Below, in pieces: positions 42,801 to 51,196 of a DNA stretch of 64,000 nt. Location of the stretch: contig JBEKRQ010000001.1 in NCBI GenBank assembly GCA_049517655.1, positions 62,001-126,000 on the forward strand, in the 5' to 3' direction. Made by a program: the position numbers and the translations under genes. Position 1 is the stretch's first letter. Each line of letters starts with the position of its first letter. The notes beneath the pieces are model-generated. The model saw nothing but the letters and a program-made list of their open reading frames with translations. It was not told the DNA's origin and did not search any database. This DNA is from UBA11358 sp049517655. Its GTDB lineage: Bacteria; Verrucomicrobiota; Verrucomicrobiia; Limisphaerales; UBA11358.

Positions 42801-43539
42801 CAAAGTGGCGGAGCGATTCCAATTCGTCGCCGAAGAATTCCAACCGCACGGGCCACGGACTGGTGAGCGGCCAGACATCCAGGATGCCGCCGCGCAAGGC
42901 GATTTCGCCTTTCTGCGTGACTTGGGCTTCGGGTTCGTAGCTTTGCCCTTCAAGCCATTCGATTAAATCCAGCGGGACGATTTTGTCGCCGCGCTGAAGA
43001 ACGCGCGTGCGATTGCGCAGCATTTCGGGCGGAAAGGTTTTTTGGAGCAAAGCGGTGACGCTGGTGACAAGCAGTTTTGAGTTTTGCAGCCGTCGCGCCG
43101 GAGCGGCGCTATGGCTCGCCGCAGAGGCGGAAGTTTTGAGTTTTGAGTTGCCAGCCAGAGTGACGAGCGTTTGGAGACGATCGCTGATGGTGTCGGCGTG
43201 CGGCAGTTTGCCTTCGTGGGGAAGAACTTCCCACGGCGGATAGAACAGTGGCGATGAACCGAGCCATGTTTCGATGTCCTGTTGAAAACTTTCCTGCGTT
43301 TTCAAATCTTCGGCGACGATGAGAATTGGCCGGTTGGAGAAAATTCTTTGAAGCAAAACGGCAAAAAACGGCTGCGCGGCCCGGCTGACGCCGGCGCAAG
43401 ACAACACTCCGCCATTCTCCAATCGCCGCGCGAGGGACTGCACAGCGGGAGTTATCGCAATGTCAGCGAACAAGTTGCTTGCCGCTTCAACTGCTGAATT
43501 CTGCGCCAAGCAAGAAGAAAATCGCAGCAGCGCCTCCAA
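39820..43539 (-). CDS. mfd: Transcription-repair coupling factor
   Basis: SF2 translocase of 1,239 residues (1,148 in E. coli). Present in order: UvrB-like N-terminal domains, the polymerase-binding domain (LEEGDLVVHIQYGIGRFLGL, near 555), the helicase core (Walker A DVGFGKTEVAIRA, DEEQRFGVLHKEK, RGRVGRYKHQAYAY) and the TRCF C-terminal domain. It removes stalled RNA polymerase and recruits UvrA. Six stretches of repeat DNA are spliced in frame at about residues 131-156, 276-310, 376-402, 468-494, 576-594 and 1100-1128; all conserved motifs are intact. These account for the extra length. Confidence 0.96.
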   Translation of the reverse strand: MEALLRFSSCLAQNSAVEAASNLFADIAITPAVQSLARRLENGGVLSCAGVSRAAQPFFAVLLQRIFSNRPILIVAEDLKTQESFQQDIETWLGSSPLFYPPWEVLPHEGKLPHADTISDRLQTLVTLAGNSKLKTSASAASHSAAPARRLQNSKLLVTSVTALLQKTFPPEMLRNRTRVLQRGDKIVPLDLIEWLEGQSYEPEAQVTQKGEIALRGGILDVWPLTSPWPVRLEFFGDELESLRHFDPLTQISREETSSITIPPGGELGILKHETERGVHAASTPAEQAATGLPSPHDNPAAKRPKGRAPLATLLDYLPPETIFILCEPEQLGARADDYESQIPEGDPFFISWEELKTEMIEKGMTLLQVRETSVGRDGPGFAEASMLLSHELGTATRSPSQQDLQFASLDAYRPLTEHAPELQVAEAQRREFFNQLHRWLRQDYDVHIFCNNDGERQRFEEIWAETSPQSTVHSPQLNNRNKLKTVDSGLWTGIGSLARGFLCDKAKLVVVTDAEIFGRYKIQRPRRLKSSHALATRSALDIDFTELEEGDLVVHIQYGIGRFLGLKNLPATTAKSAIPVSPKQGEGGRNPQFETECLVIEYAPVHPGDEPPKLYVPVTEAHLVSKYVGAGKAHPPLNTLGGTRWRKAKEQAERAVRDVAAELLQIQAVRESKPGHAFKPDMPWQREFESAFIFEETLDQWRAIQETKSDMETPKPMDRLICGDVGFGKTEVAIRAAFKAVMDGKQVAVLVPTTVLAQQHFNTFRERMADYPIRIELLSRFRTRRQQQRVVKDLANGGVDIVIGTHRLLQDDIAFKDLGLVVIDEEQRFGVLHKEKFKRLRTLVDVLTLSATPIPRTLYLALTGARDMSTIQTPPHDRLPVETIVTQFDERVIRDAIQRELNRGGQVFFLHNRVMTIQTMADRLKRLLPNARIVVGHGQMDSDELEEVMTKFVNGEADVLLSTTIIESGLDIPNANTIIIDRADRFGLSDLYQLRGRVGRYKHQAYAYLLLPRHVSLLTDVRRRISAIRQYSTLGSGFKIAMRDLEIRGAGNLLGSEQSGHITAVGFELYCQLLKQSVSVFKGEKVKPRVEVSVKLDFLEQSVVSSQQSVAAGSERSATDYGLLTADLPHHYVTEPQHRIEIYRKLAQANEKSALESLQKELRDRFGPLPPPVALLLQVAELKILASEKAVTAIEVKDDKLMLTRHGDFLMLGGKFPRLSHKGAKARLKEIKKLLLAI
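40157..40241. repeat. In-frame inverted simple repeat in mfd (CAGTAGTC type)
   Basis: Units like GTCAGTAGTC occur on one side and GACTACTAACTACTGACTG on the other, forming a hairpin. Encodes SVVSSQQSVAAGSER and neighbours, about residues 1100-1128, between the helicase core and the C-terminal domain. Confidence 0.75.
41761..41815. repeat. In-frame repeat in mfd with ATTGCGG ends
   Basis: TTGCGGATTGCG at 41761-41772 and GATTGCGGATTT at 41803-41814 enclose CCTTCGCCTTGCTTCGGCG. It lies in the loop of the RNA polymerase-interacting domain, about residues 576-594. Confidence 0.75.
42060..42137. repeat. In-frame inverted simple repeat in mfd (AGTCCACAGTC type)
   Basis: AGTCCACAGTC units at 42061-42085 pair with GACTGTGGACTGTGG units at 42114-42135. 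It encodes STVHSPQL and KTVDSGLW, about residues 468-494. Confidence 0.8.
42336..42414. repeat. In-frame palindromic element in mfd with GGGAGGGAC ends
   Basis: Perfect 9-base ends GGGAGGGAC (42336-42344) and GTCCCTCCC (42406-42414). It contains the 20-mer 42383-42402 shared with mutL and encodes PGFAEASM among others, about residues 376-402. Confidence 0.85.
42611..42715. repeat. In-frame 105-base palindromic element in mfd
   Basis: Ends GGAGCGCGAC and GCCGCGCTCC; 105 bases, exactly 35 codons, about residues 276-310. The plan (GGAGCGCG, GCCGCTTC, GAAGCGGCGTGAACGCCGCGCTCC) is that of the intergenic element 33016-33117. Confidence 0.85.
43073..43150. repeat. In-frame element in mfd flanked by AGTTTTG units
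   Basis: AGTTTTGAGTTTTG occurs at 43073-43086 and again at 43132-43145, on either side of a GC-rich hairpin (GCCGTCGCGCCGGAGCGGC...). The protein shows the result as a duplicated NSKL phrase 22 residues apart, about residues 131-156. Confidence 0.8.
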
Positions 43540-43633
43540 TCGTCAAGTGGTCGAAATTTAATTTCAAGCCGGCAAGGTCCCGGCGTCGTTTCTGTTTGAC
43601 CTGGTTTGCTTCAGCCGCGCAACCTTCCGGCGC

Positions 43634-44902
43634 ATGGTTGAAAACGTCATTGCGCCCAATCCGTGGATGCTGCTGCCGTTTGTGCTGCTGCTGGGCATGA
43701 TGGCGTTTGCACCATCGCTCGCGGGCAACTGGTGGTCGCGGCATTATTCCAAAATCGCGCTTGGTCTTGGGGCCATCACACTGGGCTACTACCTTTTAAT
43801 TTTGCAGGCATCAGGCCGTGTGCTTCATGTGGCGCACGACTATGTCAGCTTCATTGTGCTCATCGGCTCGCTATTTGTGGTTTCCGGCGGCATTCGCATT
43901 CATGTGAAAGGTGAGGCGACGCCGCTGGCCAATGTCATTTTTCTGTTCGTCGGCGCGGTTATTGCGAATTTTTTGGGCACGACCGGTGCGTCCATGCTGT
44001 TGATTCGTCCATGGATTCGGATGAACAAATACCGCGTCACGGCGCATCACATCGTTTTTTTCATTTTTATCGTTTCAAATGTCGGCGGTTGTCTGACGCC
44101 CATTGGCGATCCGCCGCTGTTTCTCGGCTATTTGCAGAGTATTCCGTTTTGGTGGGTGGCGGAACATTGCTGGCCGATGTGGGTAATGGGCGTTGGAATC
44201 CTGTTGGCGATTTTTTACGTCGTGGACCGGCTCAACTTCATTCGCGCGACGCGGGAAATTCGTGAAATGGAAACGGGACATGAAACCTGGAAGTTTGACG
44301 GGCTGGCCAATTTATTTTTTCTGGCCGTGATTTTGGGCGCGGTGTTCATCAATAAACCAATTTTCCTGCGCGAGGGAATCATGCTGGCCGCCGCGTTCGG
44401 TTCTTATTTCAAGACTGAACAATCGGTGCATGAAGCGAACCGTTTCCATTTCCATCCAATTTGGGAGGTGGCCATTTTATTCATCGGCATTTTTGCGACG
44501 ATGATGCCCGCGCTCGACTGGCTCGGTGCCAACGCGCATGGATTGCTCGGCCAGAATCCGGCGCCGGGAATTTTTTATTGGGGGACGGGCGCGCTCTCCA
44601 GCACGCTCGACAACGCGCCGACTTATCTCGGTTTTTTAAGCGCGCTTTTTGGGACTAGCGGCGCGAATGACATCGGAGAACTGTTGAGCCGGCACTCTGT
44701 GGACCTGATTGCCATCAGTGTCGGTGCGGTCTTTTTTGGTGCGGCGACTTACATCGGAAACGGGCCGAATTTCATGGTCAAAGCTATTGCAGATCACGAA
44801 AAAATCCACATGCCGACGTTTCTGGGATTTGTCCTGAAATTCACACTGCCGTTTTTATTACCAGTGCTGGTGGCAGTCTGGCTGATTTTTTTTCACGGTT
44901 GA
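43634..44902 (+). CDS. Sodium:proton antiporter-like membrane protein (NhaD/IT superfamily)
   Basis: Protein of 422 residues with about 11 hydrophobic helices. GATPLANVIFLF-like loops, FLGTTGASMLLIRPWI, VSNVGGCLTPIGDPPLFLGYL and TGALSSTLDNAPTYLGFL are the conserved re-entrant segments of the ion-transporter superfamily that includes NhaD. The ion is probably Na+ exchanged for H+, by family analogy. It is divergent from mfd and has no visible partner. Confidence 0.85.
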   Translation: MVENVIAPNPWMLLPFVLLLGMMAFAPSLAGNWWSRHYSKIALGLGAITLGYYLLILQASGRVLHVAHDYVSFIVLIGSLFVVSGGIRIHVKGEATPLANVIFLFVGAVIANFLGTTGASMLLIRPWIRMNKYRVTAHHIVFFIFIVSNVGGCLTPIGDPPLFLGYLQSIPFWWVAEHCWPMWVMGVGILLAIFYVVDRLNFIRATREIREMETGHETWKFDGLANLFFLAVILGAVFINKPIFLREGIMLAAAFGSYFKTEQSVHEANRFHFHPIWEVAILFIGIFATMMPALDWLGANAHGLLGQNPAPGIFYWGTGALSSTLDNAPTYLGFLSALFGTSGANDIGELLSRHSVDLIAISVGAVFFGAATYIGNGPNFMVKAIADHEKIHMPTFLGFVLKFTLPFLLPVLVAVWLIFFHG

Positions 44903-44972
44903 TTCGAAACATTTTCTTTGCGCGCGGCGTCCATTTGCGGAACAGTAAAACCCGTCCACCTTAAAATTTGGA

Positions 44973-46301
44973 ATGCGCACGTTATACAACATCCTGTTCG
45001 TGATTTTTTTTGCGCTGTCATCGCCGTATTATTTCCTGCGGATGTGGCGGCGGGGCAACTGGCTTTCGGGGTTTTTTGAACGCTTTGGATATTATGGCCC
45101 GACCCTCAAGCAGGAGCTTACCAACCGCCAGGTGCTTTGGCTTCATGCTGTCAGCGTCGGCGAAGTCAATCTTTGCACGCAGCTCATCCGCGCTCTGGAA
45201 CTGCGCATGCCCAACATCAAAATCGTTATTTCAACGACGACGACGACCGGCATGGCTGAATTGCGCCGCCATTTGCCGGGCCACATCAGCAAAATTTACT
45301 ATCCGATTGACAGCCGGAAATCCGTCAACCGCGCTCTGGGCGTGATCAGACCCAAAGCCATTGTGCTTATCGAGGCGGAAATCTGGCCGAATTTCCTTTG
45401 GCGCGCGCGCGATCTTCGCATTCCGTTGTTTCTGGTCAATGCGCGATTGTCCAATCATTCCTATCGTGGATACAAGCGATTGGGATTTTTGTTCCGGCCG
45501 CTGTTCGCTTCGTTTACGGGTGTTGGCGCCCAGAACGAAGCTGACGCCGAACGTTTGCGCGAAATTGGCTGCCGGCCCGAGGCGATCCGCGTGGTGGGCA
45601 ATTTGAAATTCGACACCGCCAAACCCGATGGACCGCGCACACTCGACGTGCCCGCGCTGTTCCAACAAATCGGCGTGCCGCCTGACGCGCCGATTTTGAT
45701 CGGCGGCAGCACCCACGCAGGCGAGGAGATTGTTTTAGCAGGGATCGCGCAGCGATTGCGTGTGCTGTTCCCGAAACTTTTTCTGGTGCTTGTGCCGCGG
45801 CATTTTGAGCGGTGCAAGGAGGTTGGCCGCGAATTGCGCGAGCGGGGCGTCAAATTTATTTATCGCAACGAAATCCTTGCCAGCACGCGATTTCCTGAGG
45901 GTCAGGTCGAATGTTTGCTCGTCAACACGACCGGCGAGTTGCGATTTTTCTACGAACATGCGATAGTAGTATTCGTGGGCAAAAGCCTCACGGCCGCTGG
46001 CGGGCAGAATCCGATTGAGCCAGGAGCTGCGGGCAAGGCCATGGTATTCGGTCCGAACATGCAAAATTTCACGGACATTGCGCGGAATTTCGTCGCCCAA
46101 AACGCGGCGGTCCAAGTGAACAGTGTGGAAACTTTGGAAACCGCGATTGCGGAATTGTTCGCTGATGAAAGCCGGCGCGAGGAGTTGGGTCTTAACGCGC
46201 TGCGGGTCGTTCGCGAAAATCTAGGCGCCATCGTTCGCACCGCGGACATGATTTTGGAAAATCTGAAGGGCCGTGGGATTTATATCGTGCCGGGGAAATA
46301 A
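44973..46301 (+). CDS. waaA: 3-deoxy-D-manno-octulosonic acid transferase
   Basis: KDO transferase of 442 residues, longer than the usual 420. It begins with a membrane anchor, then GFFERFGYYGP and the WLHAVSVGEVNLCTQLI segment. The GT-B donor domain has GGSTHAGEEIV, LVPRHFERCKEV and the final GGQNPIEPGAAGKAMVFGP block, all family-typical. It attaches KDO to lipid A precursor at the inner membrane, showing this organism makes lipopolysaccharide. Confidence 0.95.
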   Translation: MRTLYNILFVIFFALSSPYYFLRMWRRGNWLSGFFERFGYYGPTLKQELTNRQVLWLHAVSVGEVNLCTQLIRALELRMPNIKIVISTTTTTGMAELRRHLPGHISKIYYPIDSRKSVNRALGVIRPKAIVLIEAEIWPNFLWRARDLRIPLFLVNARLSNHSYRGYKRLGFLFRPLFASFTGVGAQNEADAERLREIGCRPEAIRVVGNLKFDTAKPDGPRTLDVPALFQQIGVPPDAPILIGGSTHAGEEIVLAGIAQRLRVLFPKLFLVLVPRHFERCKEVGRELRERGVKFIYRNEILASTRFPEGQVECLLVNTTGELRFFYEHAIVVFVGKSLTAAGGQNPIEPGAAGKAMVFGPNMQNFTDIARNFVAQNAAVQVNSVETLETAIAELFADESRREELGLNALRVVRENLGAIVRTADMILENLKGRGIYIVPGK

Positions 46302-46328
46302 TATCATTTCACCATGAAGTTTCCCCAC

Positions 46329-46357
46329 TTGACGAAACGGAACGGGCTTTTCATATT
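46329..46357 (+). promoter_or_regulatory. Predicted promoter for rpoD
   Basis: TTGACG (46329-46334) and CATATT (46352-46357) with a 17-base spacer; a small GCCCGCTTTCGGGC hairpin follows in the leader. Confidence 0.55.
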
Positions 46358-46389
46358 CACGCCCGCTTTCGGGCCATAAACTGGGAGTA

Positions 46390-48162
46390 TTGAGTCGTAT
46401 GTCGAAATTGAAGGTTCGTAATACCGGGGTAAATTCTGCTCCCGGAAAATGGGTGCGCCGCATCGCACCGTCCGCCCGACATCATACCCAATCCCCCACA
46501 GCCAGGTCTTTCAAAGACATTCTGCTAACTGCGCCGGCTGCGGATCTTTCGGAAAAAATCAAGGAACTCATCCGGCTTGCGCAGGAGCAGGGGTATTTGA
46601 CTTACAGCGATATCAGCGATGCGTTGCCGGGAAATGTCACCGAACCAGAGCAGTTGGACGAAATTTTTGGCAAGCTTCGCAGCCTGGAAATCGAAATTGT
46701 GGACCAAGCGGAGGTGGATCGCGTCAAAACCGCCGGCTCCGAGGAAGACGACACCAGCCGGCTCGATGCGCTCGATGATCCGGTGCGAATGTATCTCAAG
46801 CAGATGGGGCAGGTGGCGTTGCTGACGCGTGAGCAGGAGGTGTTGATTTCCAAACGGATCGAGGCCGCTGGAAAAGAAGTGCGCAAACTCATTTACAGTT
46901 TCGGCTTCGCTGGCAAAGAGCAAATCGCGCTGGCGGAAAAACTGGTGGCTGACCCGCCGCGCGAGCGATTTGACCGCGTCATTCTTGATAAACAAGTGAA
47001 CAACCGCAACGCGCACCTTCGCACGCTTCGCAAACTCATCAAACAGGTTCGTAAAATTGATTTGGAGGTGGATCTCAAATACACCGTGTGCCGGGGCGCC
47101 AATGTCAAGGCCCAACGCAGTCGCGCGCTGGCCGCGTTCAAGCGCCTCGATCAAAAACTACAGGGCACGTTTCCAAAATTTTGCTACAAGCAAAAAGTCA
47201 TTGAGGAAATGGTGCTCGTCGCGGAAAACATTTACGACAAATTTCAGTGCAGCCTCCGCGCGCTGGCCGGGGCCAAGAGGCAGCGCGAGTCCACTGCGCA
47301 GCGACACCTCGTCGAGGCCGAACGGCAAAAGATCAGGGCACTCGAGGAATTTGTGCGGATGCCGCATGAGGATTACCTCAAGGTGTTTGATCGACTGCGC
47401 GAATTTTCCAACAAAGCGCTCCAGGCCAAGGCCGAAATGGTTGAGGCCAATCTGCGTCTCGTCATTTCCATTGCCAAAAGATATACGAATCGCGGCCTGT
47501 CGTTTCTTGATTTGATTCAGGAAGGGAACATGGGATTGATGAAGGCGGTGGAAAAATTCGAGTATCGCCGCGGCTACAAATTTTCCACTTACGCGACGTG
47601 GTGGATTCGCCAGGCCGTTACGCGCTCCATTGCCGATCAGGCGCGCACCATCCGCATTCCGGTTCACATGATTGAAATCATCAACAAATTGATGCGCTCG
47701 CAAAAACGCCTGCTTCAGGATTTCGGCCGCGAGCCATTGCCGGAAGAAATCGCCGAAGACATTCAAATGTCTGTGGAATGTGTCCGCGCTGTGTTGAAAA
47801 TGTCGCAGCAACCCATTTCCCTGCAATCTCCGGTCGGTGACACTGAAGACGCCAATTTTGGCGATTTCATTGAAGACAAAAGCGCCGACAATCCGTTAGA
47901 CATAACCAGTTTCAGTTTGCTCAAGGACAAATTGGGCGATGTGCTCTGCAGCCTGACTGAACGCGAGCGGAAGGTTTTGGAGTTGCGCTTCGGCCTCGGC
48001 GACGGTTACGCGCGCACGCTCGAAGAAGTCGGCCAGCAATTCAGCGTCACGCGCGAGCGCATCCGGCAAATTGAGGCCAAGGCGCTTCGGAAAATGCGCC
48101 ATCCCACGCGCATCCGCCAATTGCACGGCTTCCTGGAAATCGAAGACCTGAAGCAGAATTAA
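46390..48162 (+). CDS. rpoD: RNA polymerase primary sigma factor (RpoD/SigA)
   Basis: Sigma-70 of 590 residues. Region 1.1 is present (SEKIKELIRLAQEQGYLTYSDI, residues 50-71), region 1.2 has DDPVRMYLKQMGQVALLT, a 150-residue non-conserved insert follows, region 2 has GNMGLMKAVEKFEYRRGYKF and STYATWWIRQAVTRSIADQ, and region 4.2 ends with TRERIRQIEAKALRKMRHP. Presence of region 1.1 marks it as the housekeeping factor. ATG at 46390 has a GGGAG ribosome site. Confidence 0.96.
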   Translation: MSRMSKLKVRNTGVNSAPGKWVRRIAPSARHHTQSPTARSFKDILLTAPAADLSEKIKELIRLAQEQGYLTYSDISDALPGNVTEPEQLDEIFGKLRSLEIEIVDQAEVDRVKTAGSEEDDTSRLDALDDPVRMYLKQMGQVALLTREQEVLISKRIEAAGKEVRKLIYSFGFAGKEQIALAEKLVADPPRERFDRVILDKQVNNRNAHLRTLRKLIKQVRKIDLEVDLKYTVCRGANVKAQRSRALAAFKRLDQKLQGTFPKFCYKQKVIEEMVLVAENIYDKFQCSLRALAGAKRQRESTAQRHLVEAERQKIRALEEFVRMPHEDYLKVFDRLREFSNKALQAKAEMVEANLRLVISIAKRYTNRGLSFLDLIQEGNMGLMKAVEKFEYRRGYKFSTYATWWIRQAVTRSIADQARTIRIPVHMIEIINKLMRSQKRLLQDFGREPLPEEIAEDIQMSVECVRAVLKMSQQPISLQSPVGDTEDANFGDFIEDKSADNPLDITSFSLLKDKLGDVLCSLTERERKVLELRFGLGDGYARTLEEVGQQFSVTRERIRQIEAKALRKMRHPTRIRQLHGFLEIEDLKQN

Positions 48163-48169
48163 AACCCGG

Positions 48170-51124
48170 TCACGGCACGCAAGGCCGCGGTGTGCTGGGT
48201 TGCGATTGGATCGTTACAGTCGCTGGCGACAAACCTTCCTCGTTCGCCGTCAATTTAATTTGGCCCGGCGTTTTCGCGGATTGCACGACGATTTGCGCAA
48301 GGCCATTGAATACGCTGCGTTTCCATTGGGGCATTTCAGGCTTTTCCCCCAGTCGTAACGTCACGCCTTTGTTGATGCCGCCGGCATTGTCCCAATTCGC
48401 CACCGCGACGGCGATAATGTTTCCACCCGGGTGCAGAAGACGTTTCACGTCAAAGACCGGTGCTGCCTGCCTGTCGTGAGATTCGCCGACCTTCTGGCCG
48501 TTGACATAAACCCAGCCGTCATCATCAATCATGCCAAAACACAATTCGACGCTTTCCGAAGCGAGTTCCTGCCCGGTCACTTGAATTATCGCGCGGAAAA
48601 CCGCCTGCCCAGGTCCCTGCAACGGCCCGCTGGCAGATTGCGGATTGGCCGTTTCCCATCTCGAATCGTCAAAATCGGTTTTAATCTCCGGCAGATTTGA
48701 ATCATACACGCTCGGCACTTTTTTCCAGCGCCAGCCGTCGTTCAAGGCGACCGTGTGAGTCGTCAATGTTGGCAAATAAACATCCGGTTCGTGGCAACTG
48801 GGATCGCCATTCCCCACACCCAGAATTTTCCCGGGGCCGCTCAGGTCAAAATGAATCAGATTCATCGCCGTCGGTACGATGCGATTCCGTGCATCGCGCA
48901 TGGAAACGGTGATGATGCTGACGTCCTCGCCGTCCGCGTTGATGGTGGTGCGGTCGGGTTCAAGTTGCACCACGGCCGGTTCACCGGTCGTTTCCACCTT
49001 TGTTTCGGCGATCAGTTTGCCTTCGTCATTGTAGCCTTTGGCCGAGAGCGTGCCGGGCTCGTATTTCACCATCCATTCGAGGTGCGAATTACGTTCCATT
49101 GTTTTCCGGCCAAGACTTTTGCCATTCAGGAACAATTCAACTTCCCGGCAGTTGCTGAAGCACCACACATCAATGGGCTGGCCTTCCTTGCCCGGCCAGT
49201 TCCAGTGCGGCAACAGATGCAGCACCGGTTTGTCCGTCCACCAGGATTGATAGTAGTAAAAAATATCTTTTGGAAAACCGCATGTGTCCATGATGCCAGA
49301 ATGCGAGTTGATGCACGGCCAGCCGTATGGTATCGGCTCGCCACGATAATCAAAACCCGTCCAGATAAAACCGCCGACGATCCATGGTCGCGCGCTGTAG
49401 CGGGGCCACCATCGTTCCGCCGTCTGTCCATAGGTAACCGGATGGGGAAGTCCATTGGTGGTTATAAGGTCGTAAGATGCAACGTAGCCGTTTGCGATGT
49501 CATTGCTGTAGATGCCGCGTGTGGTGACAGTGCTGCCCACTTCCGTGCCAATGCCACACTTGTTCGGATGGGATGAGCGAAAGGCATCCAAGTTCCCGTA
49601 CTTCTCATAGTTGAAACCTTGAACATCAATGACGGTCGAGAAGCCGTCGCCCCAGTATGCATTCATAGCGACGGTGCATTGCCGCGTGGGGTCCAACTGG
49701 TGGGCCAGGTTCTGCATGACTTGCATGACTTGGGCTCCAGAGGTGGTGCCCTGGGAGGGTTCTTCATTTCCAAGCGACCAAAGGAAAACGCTTGGGTGAT
49801 TGCGGTCGCGGAGCATCATGCATTGAAGTTGACCCAACGATTCGGGATCCAAGCCGACGCGCCGGGTTTCATCCAGCACCAACATGCCCAAACGGTCGCA
49901 TGCCTCCAACAGTTCAGGCGTCGGCGGGTTGTGTGAAGTGCGATAGGCATTGATTCCCATTTCCTTCAACTTCGCGATGCGAAAATATTGCAGCCGGTCT
50001 GACAACGCCGCACCAATGCCCGCGGCGTCCTGATGATTGCAAGTGCCTTTCAGTTCGTAATGCCGGCCATTAAGCAAAAATCCTTTGTTCGGGTCGAACG
50101 CCACGGTGCGAATGCCGAACTCGGTTTCTTTCTGATCCACAACTTTTCCGTCGCTTTCGACCATTGTAGTAAGCCTGTAAAGTTTGGGCGATTCGGGAGA
50201 CCAGAGAACTGGTGAATGAGAAACCGCGTCTTCTCCAGAGGCAGTCATCATCTCGATGTTGCTGTTTGTTGGAAAGAGATAAACAGCCGACTTAATTTTC
50301 TGCTCAGACTGTGATTCCAAGTCAACAGGTTGGACAGTTTTGCCAACTAATTCTCCATCTGGACTGACGATTTCACATTTCAGTGTTGCGGTGACAGAAT
50401 TGGTTTGTGAATTGTGTAATTCAGTTTGAATATGAATTACTGCCAAATCTTCGGGCATATTGTTTTTGAATTTGCTGTAAACAAAAATGCCGTCGGGCGC
50501 GATAGCGACTGGCGCGGTCTTCACGAGCCAGACGTGGCGATAAATTCCCGCGCCTTCGTAAAACCAGCCCTCGAATTGCGACGCGTCCACCTTCACCGCG
50601 ATGACGTTTTTGCCGCCGTAGTCCGCCGCGGCGGTGATGTCGCAGCGAAAACTGCTGTAACCGCTTTCGTGGTGGCCAACATGCCAGCCATTCACAAAAA
50701 CCTCGCAGTCGCGAAATACACCGTCGAATTCCAGCCATAGCCGCTTGCCCTCGTCGGTTTTTGGCAGTTCAAACGTGCGGCGATACCAGGCGACGCTATT
50801 TTGCGGAAAGTCATGTCCGATGATTTTGAAACCATGCGAGCCGTCCGCGCTTTGATCAAATGGCAATTCCACCGCCCAATCGTGCGGTAAATTGACCGCG
50901 CGCCAGCTTGCGTCACTGAACGATGTGCTGGCCGGGCCGCTGCCAGTGCCAGCCTTTGCGAGGCTTTGCGCGATACCCCACTCGTTGCCCAAATGGAATT
51001 TCCAACCAAAATCCAGCAGCAACCGCTCGCGCGGACTGGAATCCGGCGCGGCCGTTAAATTCGAACCGGCGACAATGAGGAGCAAATTTGCAAAAAGACA
51101 AACGCGGAATCGGATGGATTTCAT
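48170..51124 (-). CDS. Secreted glycoside hydrolase family 2 (beta-galactosidase-like)
   Basis: Protein of 984 residues with a signal peptide (residues 1-26). N-terminal sugar-binding and Ig-like domains are followed by the TIM barrel: acid/base Glu in WSLGNEEPS and probable nucleophile in GIGTEVGS. AYRTSHNPPTPELLEACDRLGM is GH2-typical. Downstream are DUF4982-like (WNWPGKEGQPIDVWCFSNC) and Big-type domains, and a galactose-binding-like domain near 810-960. NPQSASGPLQG near 840 contains the window's ATTGCGG repeat. It should cleave beta-galactosides or related beta-linkages outside the cell; substrate not readable. Confidence 0.93.
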   Translation of the reverse strand: MKSIRFRVCLFANLLLIVAGSNLTAAPDSSPRERLLLDFGWKFHLGNEWGIAQSLAKAGTGSGPASTSFSDASWRAVNLPHDWAVELPFDQSADGSHGFKIIGHDFPQNSVAWYRRTFELPKTDEGKRLWLEFDGVFRDCEVFVNGWHVGHHESGYSSFRCDITAAADYGGKNVIAVKVDASQFEGWFYEGAGIYRHVWLVKTAPVAIAPDGIFVYSKFKNNMPEDLAVIHIQTELHNSQTNSVTATLKCEIVSPDGELVGKTVQPVDLESQSEQKIKSAVYLFPTNSNIEMMTASGEDAVSHSPVLWSPESPKLYRLTTMVESDGKVVDQKETEFGIRTVAFDPNKGFLLNGRHYELKGTCNHQDAAGIGAALSDRLQYFRIAKLKEMGINAYRTSHNPPTPELLEACDRLGMLVLDETRRVGLDPESLGQLQCMMLRDRNHPSVFLWSLGNEEPSQGTTSGAQVMQVMQNLAHQLDPTRQCTVAMNAYWGDGFSTVIDVQGFNYEKYGNLDAFRSSHPNKCGIGTEVGSTVTTRGIYSNDIANGYVASYDLITTNGLPHPVTYGQTAERWWPRYSARPWIVGGFIWTGFDYRGEPIPYGWPCINSHSGIMDTCGFPKDIFYYYQSWWTDKPVLHLLPHWNWPGKEGQPIDVWCFSNCREVELFLNGKSLGRKTMERNSHLEWMVKYEPGTLSAKGYNDEGKLIAETKVETTGEPAVVQLEPDRTTINADGEDVSIITVSMRDARNRIVPTAMNLIHFDLSGPGKILGVGNGDPSCHEPDVYLPTLTTHTVALNDGWRWKKVPSVYDSNLPEIKTDFDDSRWETANPQSASGPLQGPGQAVFRAIIQVTGQELASESVELCFGMIDDDGWVYVNGQKVGESHDRQAAPVFDVKRLLHPGGNIIAVAVANWDNAGGINKGVTLRLGEKPEMPQWKRSVFNGLAQIVVQSAKTPGQIKLTANEEGLSPATVTIQSQPSTPRPCVP

Positions 51125-51196
51125 AAAAAACAGACCGAGTTCAAAATCTCGCGGGAAAACAATCCCAAACCATTTTAGTAATAGTTGTATGATTAG

